The notes beneath the pieces were generated by a model that ran no database searches, was not told the origin of the DNA, and saw only the letters and a list, made by a program, of their open reading frames with translations. From Actinoplanes subtropicus (GTDB lineage Bacteria > Actinomycetota > Actinomycetes > Mycobacteriales > Micromonosporaceae), in contig NZ_JOJL01000029.1 of NCBI RefSeq assembly GCF_000721705.1, forward strand, positions 124,001-188,000: a stretch of 64,000 nucleotides of DNA, written 5' to 3'. Position 1 is the first letter of the stretch, and each line of letters begins with the position of its first letter. This document shows positions 39,781-47,632 of this stretch, one piece after another. The position numbers and the translations under genes are program-made.

Positions 39781-41114
39781 CGATGATCGAGTCGCTGCTG
39801 GTCGCCAACCGTGGCGAGATCGCCCGCCGGATCATCCGTACCGCCAAGCGCCTGGGCATCCGGACCATCGCCGTCCACTCGGATGTCGACGCCGACCTGC
39901 CGTTCGTCGCCGAGGCCGACGACGCGGTGGCGATCGGGCCGGCCAACCCGGCGCAGAGCTACCGCAACGCCGAGGCGATCCTGGCCGCCGCCAAGTCGAC
40001 CGGCGCCCGGGCCATCCACCCCGGCTACGGCTTCCTCAGCGAGAACGCCGACTTCGCCCGCGCGGTCGAGGCGCACGGCCTGATCTGGGTCGGCCCGCCG
40101 GCCGACGCGATCGCCGCGATGGGCGACAAGATCAACGCCCGTAACCTGATGGCCGAGGCCGGCGTGCCGGTCGCGCCGGGCACGCACGACCCGGCCGCCA
40201 CCGTCGAGGCGGCGATCGAGGCGGCCGCAAGCATCGGCTACCCGGTGATGGTCAAGGCCGCGGCGGGCGGCGGTGGCATGGGCATGGCGGTCGCCGCCGA
40301 CGAGGCCGGGCTGCGCGTCGAGTACGACAAGGTCCGCGCGTTCGCCGAGCGGATGTTCGGCGACGGCTCGGTGCTGATCGAGCGGTACTTCCCCCGGGTG
40401 CGCCACGTCGAGGTGCAGATCCTTGGTCTCGCCGACGGCCGGGTGATCGCGCTGAGCGAGCGCGAGTGCTCGGTGCAGCGCCGCAACCAGAAACTGGTCG
40501 AGGAGGCGCCGTCCCCCGCGGTCGGCCCCCAACTGCGGGAACGCCTCCTCACTGCCGCGGTCCAGGCCGGCGAGGCGGTGGGCTATCGCAACGCCGGCAC
40601 GGTCGAGTGCCTGCTCGACCCCACGACCGGCGAGTTCTTCTTCCTGGAGATGAACACCCGGCTGCAGGTCGAGCATCCGATTACGGAGCTGATCCACGGC
40701 ATCGACCTGGTCGAGGAGCAGCTGCGGATTGCGTCCGGTTTGGACACAAATTTCCAGATAAAACCGACGAGCGGCCACGCGATCGAGCTGCGGATCAACG
40801 CCGAGGACCCGAAGCGCTTCCTGCCCGGCCCCGGCAAGGTCACGACCTGGGTCGAGCCGACCGGCGAGGGCGTCCGCGTCGATTCCGGTTACACCGCCGG
40901 CACCATGGTCACCCCGTCGTACGACTCGCTGATGGCCAAGCTGATCGTCTTCGGCGCCGACCGGGACGACGCGATCGCCAAGGCCCGCGCCGCGGTGGCC
41001 GGCTTCGAGATCGTCGGCCCCAAGAACAACCTGCCGTTCTTCGCCGAGTTGCTGACGAACGACGAGTTCCTGGCCGGTGACTACGACACCGGCATCGTCT
41101 CCCGGATGAGGTGA
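39777..41114 (+). CDS. Biotin carboxylase subunit without BCCP domain
   Basis: About 445 residues: the biotin carboxylase N-terminal domain (LLVANRGEIARRI), ATP-grasp with KAAAGGGGMGM, and the C-terminal domain containing EMNTRLQVEH. It ends soon after, with no biotin-accepting lysine motif (MKM-type), whereas acyl-CoA carboxylase alpha chains normally reach about 650 residues. A separate carrier must be supplied elsewhere. GTG 39777 overlaps the TetR stop; ATG 39783 is an alternative start. Most likely part of methylcrotonyl-CoA carboxylase, given the neighbouring HMG-CoA lyase. Confidence 0.9.
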   Translation: MTMIESLLVANRGEIARRIIRTAKRLGIRTIAVHSDVDADLPFVAEADDAVAIGPANPAQSYRNAEAILAAAKSTGARAIHPGYGFLSENADFARAVEAHGLIWVGPPADAIAAMGDKINARNLMAEAGVPVAPGTHDPAATVEAAIEAAASIGYPVMVKAAAGGGGMGMAVAADEAGLRVEYDKVRAFAERMFGDGSVLIERYFPRVRHVEVQILGLADGRVIALSERECSVQRRNQKLVEEAPSPAVGPQLRERLLTAAVQAGEAVGYRNAGTVECLLDPTTGEFFFLEMNTRLQVEHPITELIHGIDLVEEQLRIASGLDTNFQIKPTSGHAIELRINAEDPKRFLPGPGKVTTWVEPTGEGVRVDSGYTAGTMVTPSYDSLMAKLIVFGADRDDAIAKARAAVAGFEIVGPKNNLPFFAELLTNDEFLAGDYDTGIVSRMR

Positions 41115-41121
41115 ACCGCCC

Positions 41122-42000
41122 ATGACTTCGGTGAGCATTCGTGAGGTCGCGCCGCGGGACGGCCTGCAGAACGAGGAGCCGATCCCGACCGACTCCAAGG
41201 TCCGGCTGATCGACGCGCTGAGCCAGACCGGCGTCCGGCGAATCGAGGCGGTCTCGTTCGTGCATCCGAAGGCGATTCCGCAGATGGCCGACGCGGACGC
41301 CGTTTGGTCATCAATCACGAAAAATCCGGACGTCAGGTATTCGTCGCTCATTCCGAACACCCGGGGCGCGCAACGGGCCCTGGCCGCCGGCTTTCGCGAG
41401 ATCGAGGTCGTGGTCTCGGCGAGCGACACGCACAACCGCCGCAATCTCAACCGGTTCACCGAGGAGTCGCTGGACGACATCGCCGGGCTGATCCCGCTCG
41501 TGCACGAGGCCGGCGCCACCCTGGAAGTGGTCGTGGCGACCAGCTTCGGCTGTCCCTTCGAGGGTGACATCGACCCCGATCGGGTGGCCGGCATCGTGGC
41601 CCGGGTCCGGGCCGACGGCGCCGACCGGATCGCGTTCGGCGACACCACCGGCATGGCGACTCCCCGCCGGGTGCGTGACCTGCTTTCCGCCGTACGCCCG
41701 GACCTGCTGCACTTCCACAACACCAGGGGCACCGGGCTGGCGAACATCCTGACCGCCCTCGATCTGGGGGTGACCGAGTTCGACGCCAGCGTCGGCGGGA
41801 TCGGCGGTTGCCCGTACGCTCCGGGCGCCTCCGGCAACGTCGCGACCGAAGAGGTCGTCCATATGCTGCACGACATGGGCATCGACACCGGAATCGACCT
41901 GGACCGGCTGATCGAAACCGCCGAGCTGGCCGAGAAACTGCTCGGCCGTACGCTTCCGTCGGGCGTTCTCCGGGCCGGCCCGCGGACGAGATTGGTGTGA
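41122..42000 (+). CDS. Hydroxymethylglutaryl-CoA lyase
   Basis: 292 residues. It cleaves HMG-CoA to acetyl-CoA and acetoacetate, the last step of leucine breakdown. Visible are VAPRDGLQNE at the N-terminus (metal and substrate binding), HFHNTRGTGLANIL, and the signature GGIGGCPYAPGASGN with the catalytic Cys. It is 7 bp after the biotin carboxylase gene, hence the same operon. Confidence 0.94.
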   Translation: MTSVSIREVAPRDGLQNEEPIPTDSKVRLIDALSQTGVRRIEAVSFVHPKAIPQMADADAVWSSITKNPDVRYSSLIPNTRGAQRALAAGFREIEVVVSASDTHNRRNLNRFTEESLDDIAGLIPLVHEAGATLEVVVATSFGCPFEGDIDPDRVAGIVARVRADGADRIAFGDTTGMATPRRVRDLLSAVRPDLLHFHNTRGTGLANILTALDLGVTEFDASVGGIGGCPYAPGASGNVATEEVVHMLHDMGIDTGIDLDRLIETAELAEKLLGRTLPSGVLRAGPRTRLV

Positions 42001-42114
42001 TTTCCCCGGCGCCGCGCTGCGATCATTTTTCCCATTTGCTCGCGTGACCCCCGCTCGGTCGCTTCGTTACCAATAACGAGTGGCCGATGTCGGTCGACGA
42101 CGAGGGGCGGATCA

Positions 42115-43101
42115 ATGACGGGGCTGGCGGTGGAACGCTTGTGGCGCGCCGCGTCGCCGTCGTCGCCTTCCCCCGCCGAGGTCTCCACGCCCTTGCCGCC
42201 TCACATCCAGGGGGCGGAGCGGCGCCGGAGCCGGTGGGGTCTGCGCCTGCTCGTCGTCGGTGGCCTGGCCGGTGCGGCCTGGCTGCTCACCGGCGCCGCC
42301 GCGCACGCCGCGGACCGAACCGGCGAGCCCGACGGCTCGTTGCTCAGCGCGGTCGTCGGCGGCGACGCCACCGCGCCGGTATCCGGACTCCTGGCAGCGG
42401 CCGCCCAGCCGCTGGAGGCCGAGCCGGCCCATCGTCAGCAGCACCACATCGTGTCCGACATTCTCGCGGTTCCGCAGCGGGTTCTCGCCCGCCCGGCGGA
42501 GACCGTGCGCCTGATCGCGCACGACCCCACCGGGACCACAGTGGACACCGCCAAGGGCGGGGTCGACACGGTCCTGCACGGGGTGGCCGAACCACTCCGC
42601 CTCACCGGCGGACCCGAGCCCGCCCCGCAACGGATGCTCGCCGTGGCCGCCGATCCGGTCTCCGACCAGGTCGTCAGCCCGGCCCCAGCGGTCGCGCCGG
42701 AAGTGATCGCACCGGCGCGGGCGACGTCCGTGAAGATCAGCAAGGCCTTGCCGGTCCCGACCGCCGGCGCGGTTCGCGCCGTCGCCGTGGCCCGGCAGAC
42801 CAAGCCCGTCCCGCACCGGATCGTCCACCGGCACCGGACCGCCCGTCCGGCGGCTGCCGAGCGGGCGACGGCGGGCGGGAACTCACCCGGCGGTGACGGT
42901 TCCACCACACCGCAGCTGCACCTCGGGGACGTCAGCGGCACTCCGACCAGCGGGTCGGGGACGCGGACGGAGGGCGCCTCCGCGGCCTTCCTGCCGGATG
43001 CGATCGCGAACAGCACGGTGGCCTGCCGCCTGCTGCCGATCGCTGCCGGCGACCAGGTCCGGCGTCACGACGCCGAGGCACCGACCGTCTCACCTGACTG
43101 A
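42115..43101 (+). CDS. Hypothetical exported or anchored protein
   Basis: 328 residues. After a ~40-residue cytoplasmic N-terminus comes a hydrophobic segment GLRLLVVGGLAGAAWLL ending TGAAAHAA, which could be a signal peptide or membrane anchor. The rest is low-complexity Ala/Pro/Val/Thr-rich sequence with a single Cys near the C-terminus. No domain recognised. It stands directly upstream of the chaplin gene and is probably a cell-envelope protein. Confidence 0.7.
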   Translation: MTGLAVERLWRAASPSSPSPAEVSTPLPPHIQGAERRRSRWGLRLLVVGGLAGAAWLLTGAAAHAADRTGEPDGSLLSAVVGGDATAPVSGLLAAAAQPLEAEPAHRQQHHIVSDILAVPQRVLARPAETVRLIAHDPTGTTVDTAKGGVDTVLHGVAEPLRLTGGPEPAPQRMLAVAADPVSDQVVSPAPAVAPEVIAPARATSVKISKALPVPTAGAVRAVAVARQTKPVPHRIVHRHRTARPAAAERATAGGNSPGGDGSTTPQLHLGDVSGTPTSGSGTRTEGASAAFLPDAIANSTVACRLLPIAAGDQVRRHDAEAPTVSPD

Positions 43102-43390
43102 GTGAAGGCGTCCGGCGGTCCGCCCGACCGTCGGCAGACCGGCCGGCACCGCTTCGGTGTCCGCGTACCGGGTCGATTCCCCACCCGCTTGCGAACAAGC
43201 GGCGAATCGCGACGCCTGAATCACACGCACCGCACCGAAGCGCCACACAGGGGCGCATGTCGACAAGCGGAGTCAGGGCAGAAGAAAAAGAAGCCAGGGC
43301 ACCGCTGCGCCCGAATGCAGTTCCGGAACAATCGCTCAACTGAATACGACACACCATTCGCCGAAACATTTCTGAAAGGCAATTCTTCGC

Positions 43391-44608
43391 ATGAAGACTT
43401 GGGTTCGCAAGACGCTGAGCGTCGGTATCCTGGCCGCCGGCGCGCTGCTGTTCGCCCCGGGCGCCGCCCACGCCGGTGGGCACGGTAACGGGGGCGGGAG
43501 CGGGTTCGCGCAGGTCACCGGCGCCAACAACGGGATCCTGAACGGCACTCAGATCGGCGTGCCGATCAACGTGCCGATCAACGTCTGCGGCAACTCGCTG
43601 GGCATCCTCGGCGAGGCCAACGCGACCGCGATCTGCGCCAACCGCACCGAGGGTGCGCGGGACGTCCAGGCGACCGGGGTCAACAACGGCATCCTCAACG
43701 GCACCCAGGTGCTGGTGCCGATCAACGTGCCGGTGAACGCGGTCGGCAACTCGGCGGCGGTGCTCGGCGCGGCCAACTCGACCGGCGTCGGCGTCAACGG
43801 CGCCCGCGGCCGCAAGGCGGAGAGCGCGCACACCACCGAGGGCTTCGGGCCGGGCTTCGCCCAGGTGACCGGGGCCAACAACGGGATCCTGAACGGCACC
43901 CAGATCGGCGTGCCGATCAACATCCCGATCAACGTGTGCGGCAACTCGCTGGCCCTGCTCGGCGCGGCCGACTCCCGCGCGATCTGCGGCAATGACGTGT
44001 TCGCCGGGCACCGCGGCAACGGCTGGATGCGGGAGAGCGGCCACACCACCGAGGGCGCCCAGGGCGGCCCCGGCTTCGTGCAGGCCACCGGCGCCAACAA
44101 CGGGATCCTGAACGGCACCCAGATCGGCGTGCCGATCAACATCCCGATCAACGTGTGCGGCAACTCGCTGGGCGTCCTGGGTGAGGCCAACTCGGCCGCG
44201 CTCTGCGCCAACGACGTCAGCGACGACGCGTGGGGCTGGGGCGGCGGCCACGGCCACGGTGGCCACGGTCACGGCCACGGCGGCCACGGCAACGGCGGCG
44301 GCCAGAACGCTGGTGACAACGGCGACAACGGCGACGGCAGCTACCTGGGCGACAACGGCAGCAAGCCGGGCAACGGCGGCTACGGCAACGGCGGCGGCAA
44401 CAGCGGCTACGGCCACGACAACGGCGGCGGCAACAGCGGCTACGGCCACGACAACGGCGGCGGCAACGGTGGCTACAGCCACGGCGGCGGCGCGACCAAG
44501 CCGGCCACCGGTTCGGACAGCGACGCGAAGGGTGGCCGGGAGAGCCTGCCGGTCAGCAACCTGACCGACTCCGTCAGCGGCCTGAGCCTGCTGGACTCGC
44601 TGCGCTGA
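43391..44608 (+). CDS. Chaplin-family surface protein with four chaplin-like repeats
   Basis: 405 residues. Signal peptide to about residue 28 (ending GAAHA). Four repeats of about 45 residues follow with NNGILNGTQIGVPINVPIN and CGNSL..LG.AN..AICAN; three have the Cys pair expected to form the chaplin disulfide, while the second has lost both Cys. The C-terminal third is Gly/His/Asn-rich (GYGHDNGGGN repeated) and there is no LPXTG sorting signal. Chaplins self-assemble into amyloid layers that make aerial structures and spores hydrophobic. Repeat DNA is highly similar between copies. Confidence 0.9.
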   Translation: MKTWVRKTLSVGILAAGALLFAPGAAHAGGHGNGGGSGFAQVTGANNGILNGTQIGVPINVPINVCGNSLGILGEANATAICANRTEGARDVQATGVNNGILNGTQVLVPINVPVNAVGNSAAVLGAANSTGVGVNGARGRKAESAHTTEGFGPGFAQVTGANNGILNGTQIGVPINIPINVCGNSLALLGAADSRAICGNDVFAGHRGNGWMRESGHTTEGAQGGPGFVQATGANNGILNGTQIGVPINIPINVCGNSLGVLGEANSAALCANDVSDDAWGWGGGHGHGGHGHGHGGHGNGGGQNAGDNGDNGDGSYLGDNGSKPGNGGYGNGGGNSGYGHDNGGGNSGYGHDNGGGNGGYSHGGGATKPATGSDSDAKGGRESLPVSNLTDSVSGLSLLDSLR

Positions 44609-44720
44609 GGCGACAGCACGGAAGAACCGGGTAGCGCCGTCCCGGGCGCGACCCGCACGACGCCAGGAGGCGTCGAGCAAGGAACCGGTGCCCCTCCACG
44701 GCACCGGGCGTAAGGAAACG

Positions 44721-44754
44721 GACGGGAGTCTCCGCAGCCGGCGGAGGCTCCCGT
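44721..44754 (+). terminator. Hairpin terminator after the chaplin gene
   Basis: GACGGGAG-T-CTCCGC pairs with GCGGAG-G-CTCCCGTC around loop AGCCG. It lies about 110 bp after the chaplin stop and before the operator of the carboxyltransferase operon. Confidence 0.75.
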
Positions 44755-44789
44755 CCCGCGTTGTAGATCCTTGTTCCGGTGCGCTACCC

Positions 44790-44822
44790 TAACGCTCGTT
44801 AAGGTTCTAACGGTCGTTAAGG
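44790..44822. promoter_or_regulatory. Tandem TetR-type operators upstream of the carboxyltransferase operon
   Basis: TAACGCTCGTTA (44790-44801) and TAACGGTCGTTA (44808-44819) are near-perfect palindromes, each followed by AGG, 18 bp apart. The second overlaps the ribosome binding site AAGGAG of the carboxyltransferase gene. They share AACGNYCGTTAAGG with the site upstream of the TetR gene. Confidence 0.75.
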
Positions 44823-44831
44823 AGAAATCCG

Positions 44832-46361
44832 TTGACCATCGACGAGGAGGCGCTCGCCCAGGTACGCAAGCGCGTGCTGGCCGGCGGCGCCGAGCGCTAC
44901 CACGCGGCGAACGCGGCGAAGGGCAAGCTGTTCGCCCGCGAGCGGATAGCGCTGCTGGTCGACGAGGGCTCCTTCGTCGAGGACGGCCTCTATGCCAACA
45001 GTCTCGCCGACGGCCTGCCCGCGGATGGTGTGATCACCGGGGCTGCCCGGATCGACGGGCGGGACGTCTGCCTGATGGCCAACGATTCCACGGTCAAGGC
45101 CGGCTCCTGGGGCGCCCGTACGGTTGAAAAGATCATCAGAATCATCGAGCGGGCGTACGCGACAGGCGTCCCGATGGTCTACCTGGTCGATTCGGCCGGC
45201 GCGCGGATCACCGACCAGGTCGACCTGTTCCCCGGCCGCCGCGGTGCCGGCAAGATCTTCCACACCCAGGTGCGGGCCTCCGGCTCGATCCCGCAGGTGT
45301 GCGCCCTGTTCGGGCCGTCCGCCGCCGGCGGCGCGTACATCCCGGCGTTCTGTGACGTGGTCGCCATGGTCGAGGGCAACGCGAGCATGTATCTGGGCTC
45401 CGACCGCATGGTCGAGATGGTCACCGGGGAGAAGACGACACTCGAGGCGATGGGCGGCGCGCGGGTGCACTGCGCCGAGTCCGGCGTCGGCCACTTCCTC
45501 TGCAAGACCGAGCAGGAGGCGCTCGACACGGTCCGCACCTACCTGTCCTACCTGCCGTCCAACTGGCAGGAGCAGCCGCCCAGGGCGGAAGCCAAGGAGC
45601 CGACCGGGGTCGATCTGGCTGCCTTGGTTCCGGCGAGCGAGCGGCAGGCTTTCGACATGCGGCGGTACGTCAAGGGCCTGGTCGACGCCGGTTCGTTCGT
45701 GGAGATCCAGGCCCTCTGGGCGCGCGAGCTCACGGTCGGGTTCGCCCGGCTGAACGGCGAGGTCGTCGGGGTCCTCGGCAACAACTCGATGTTCAAGGGC
45801 GGCGTGCTGTTCGTCGACTCGGCCGACAAGGCGACCCGCTTCATCCAGCTCTGCGACGCCTTCAACGTGCCGCTGCTGTTCCTCTCCGACGTGCCCGGTT
45901 TCATGGTCGGCTCGGCGGTGGAGAAACAGGGCATCATCCGGCACGGCGCCAAGATGATCACCGCGGTCTCCGAGGCCACGGTCCCCAAGATCTGCGTGGT
46001 GGTCCGCAAGGCGTACGGCGCCGGCCTGTATGCGATGGCCGGCCCCGGTTTCGACCCGGACGCCACGATCGCCCTGCCCACCGCCAAGATCGCGGTGATG
46101 GGCGCCGAGGCCGCGGTCAACGCCGTCTACGCCAACAAGATCGCGGCGATAGAAGACCTTGATGAGCGCGCCGCGTTCGTCGCCGAGCGCCGCGCCGAGT
46201 ACGAGCGCGACATCGACATCATGCGGCTGGCCAGCGAGTTGGTCGTCGACGCCGTCGTCGAGCCGGGCGACCTGCGTACCGAAATCATCCGCCGCCTCGC
46301 CGCCGCGCGCGGCAAGGACCGCGGCTTCTCCCGGCGCCGGCACGGCGTCACCCCCGTCTGA
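44832..46361 (+). CDS. Acyl-CoA carboxylase carboxyltransferase (methylcrotonyl-CoA carboxylase beta candidate)
   Basis: 509 residues from a TTG start with AAGGAG about seven bases upstream. Both carboxyltransferase halves are present: the N-terminal one with GSWGARTVEKI and VYLVDSAGARITDQ and the oxyanion segment GPSAAGGAYIPAF, the C-terminal one with FLSDVPGFMVGSAVE and KAYGAGLYAMAGP. The latter resembles methylcrotonyl- and geranyl-CoA carboxylases. It acts with a biotin carboxylase (39777) and an unlinked carrier. The acyl-CoA dehydrogenase follows 13 bp later. Confidence 0.93.
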   Translation: MTIDEEALAQVRKRVLAGGAERYHAANAAKGKLFARERIALLVDEGSFVEDGLYANSLADGLPADGVITGAARIDGRDVCLMANDSTVKAGSWGARTVEKIIRIIERAYATGVPMVYLVDSAGARITDQVDLFPGRRGAGKIFHTQVRASGSIPQVCALFGPSAAGGAYIPAFCDVVAMVEGNASMYLGSDRMVEMVTGEKTTLEAMGGARVHCAESGVGHFLCKTEQEALDTVRTYLSYLPSNWQEQPPRAEAKEPTGVDLAALVPASERQAFDMRRYVKGLVDAGSFVEIQALWARELTVGFARLNGEVVGVLGNNSMFKGGVLFVDSADKATRFIQLCDAFNVPLLFLSDVPGFMVGSAVEKQGIIRHGAKMITAVSEATVPKICVVVRKAYGAGLYAMAGPGFDPDATIALPTAKIAVMGAEAAVNAVYANKIAAIEDLDERAAFVAERRAEYERDIDIMRLASELVVDAVVEPGDLRTEIIRRLAAARGKDRGFSRRRHGVTPV

Positions 46362-46374
46362 CAGGAGTGCGAAC

Positions 46375-47532
46375 ATGGTGAACTTCCGGCTCGACGAGGA
46401 GCAGGAGGCGCTGCGCGAAACCGTCCGGGACTTCGCCCGCGAGCAGGTGGCGCCGGTCATCGCCGAGCACTACGAGCACAAGACCTTCCCGTACGACCTG
46501 GTGCGCCAGATGGGCAAGATGGGGCTGTTCGGCCTGCCGTTCCCGGAGGAGTACGGCGGCATGGGCGGCGACTACTTCACGCTCTGCATCGCCCTCGAGG
46601 AACTGGCCAGAGTGGACAGTTCGCTCGCGGTCACCCTGGAGGCGGGGGTCTCGCTGGGCGCCACCCCGATCTACCGGTTCGGCACCGCCGAGCAGAGGGA
46701 GCAGTGGCTGCCCCGGCTGGCCACCGGCGAGGGGCTGGCCGCGTTCGGCCTCACCGAGCCGGGCTCGGGCACCGACGCCGCGGCGATCACCACCCGCGCG
46801 GTGCTCGACGAGTCGACCGGCGAGTGGGTGATCAACGGCAGCAAGGCGTTCATCACCAACTCGGGCACCGACATCACCCTGCTGGTCACCGTGATGGCGG
46901 TGACCGGGACGAACCCGGACGGCTCCAAGGAGCTTTCCACGATCATCGTCCCGGCGGGCACGCCCGGCTTCACCGTGGCGCCCGGCTACTCCAAGGTCGG
47001 CTGGTGCGCCTCGGACACCCACGAACTGTCCTTCGACGACGTACGCGTCCCGGCCGGCAATCTGCTCGGCCCGCGCGGCCGCGGCTTCGCCCAGTTCCTG
47101 CAGATCCTCGACGAGGGCCGGATAGCGATCGCGGCGCTCGCCGTCGGCCTCGCCCAGGGCTGCGTCGACGAGTCGGTCCGGTACGCCAACGAGCGGCAGG
47201 CCTTCGGCCGCCCGATCGGCAACTACCAGGCGGTCCAGTTCATGATCGCCGACATGGAGCTGCGGGCGCACACCGCCCGGCTCGGCTACTACGACGCCGC
47301 GTCCCGGATGCTCGCCGGCGAGGACTTCAAGCGGTACGCGGCGATCGCCAAGCTGAACGCCAGCAACGCCGCGATGGAGAACAGCCGCTACGCCACCCAG
47401 GTGCACGGCGGCTACGGCTTCATGAACGAGTCGGCGGTCGGCCGCTTCTACCGGGACGCCAAGATCCTCGAGGTCGGCGAGGGAACCTCCGAGGTCCAGC
47501 GCATGTTGATCGCCCGGGGCCTGGGCCTCTAA
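46375..47532 (+). CDS. Acyl-CoA dehydrogenase (isovaleryl-CoA dehydrogenase candidate)
   Basis: 385 residues. FAD-dependent alpha,beta-dehydrogenation of an acyl-CoA. Visible are FGLTEPGSGTDAAAI, the RQAFGRPIGNYQAVQF segment, and YGFMNESAVGRFYRDAKIL near the C-terminus with EVGEGTSEVQRMLIAR. The ATG has AGGAG nine bases upstream. Location between the carboxyltransferase and a regulator, in a leucine-degradation context, favours isovaleryl- or 2-methylacyl-CoA as substrate; that is inference. Confidence 0.93.
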   Translation: MVNFRLDEEQEALRETVRDFAREQVAPVIAEHYEHKTFPYDLVRQMGKMGLFGLPFPEEYGGMGGDYFTLCIALEELARVDSSLAVTLEAGVSLGATPIYRFGTAEQREQWLPRLATGEGLAAFGLTEPGSGTDAAAITTRAVLDESTGEWVINGSKAFITNSGTDITLLVTVMAVTGTNPDGSKELSTIIVPAGTPGFTVAPGYSKVGWCASDTHELSFDDVRVPAGNLLGPRGRGFAQFLQILDEGRIAIAALAVGLAQGCVDESVRYANERQAFGRPIGNYQAVQFMIADMELRAHTARLGYYDAASRMLAGEDFKRYAAIAKLNASNAAMENSRYATQVHGGYGFMNESAVGRFYRDAKILEVGEGTSEVQRMLIARGLGL

Positions 47533-47632
47533 CCAGGACATATTCCGTATTTGCTGCCAAGCCTTTGGTCCGTTTTCCGACAGGGTTGGATGTCGGCTCG
47601 CCGGTACGGAAATACGTGCATAGGTTCGCACC

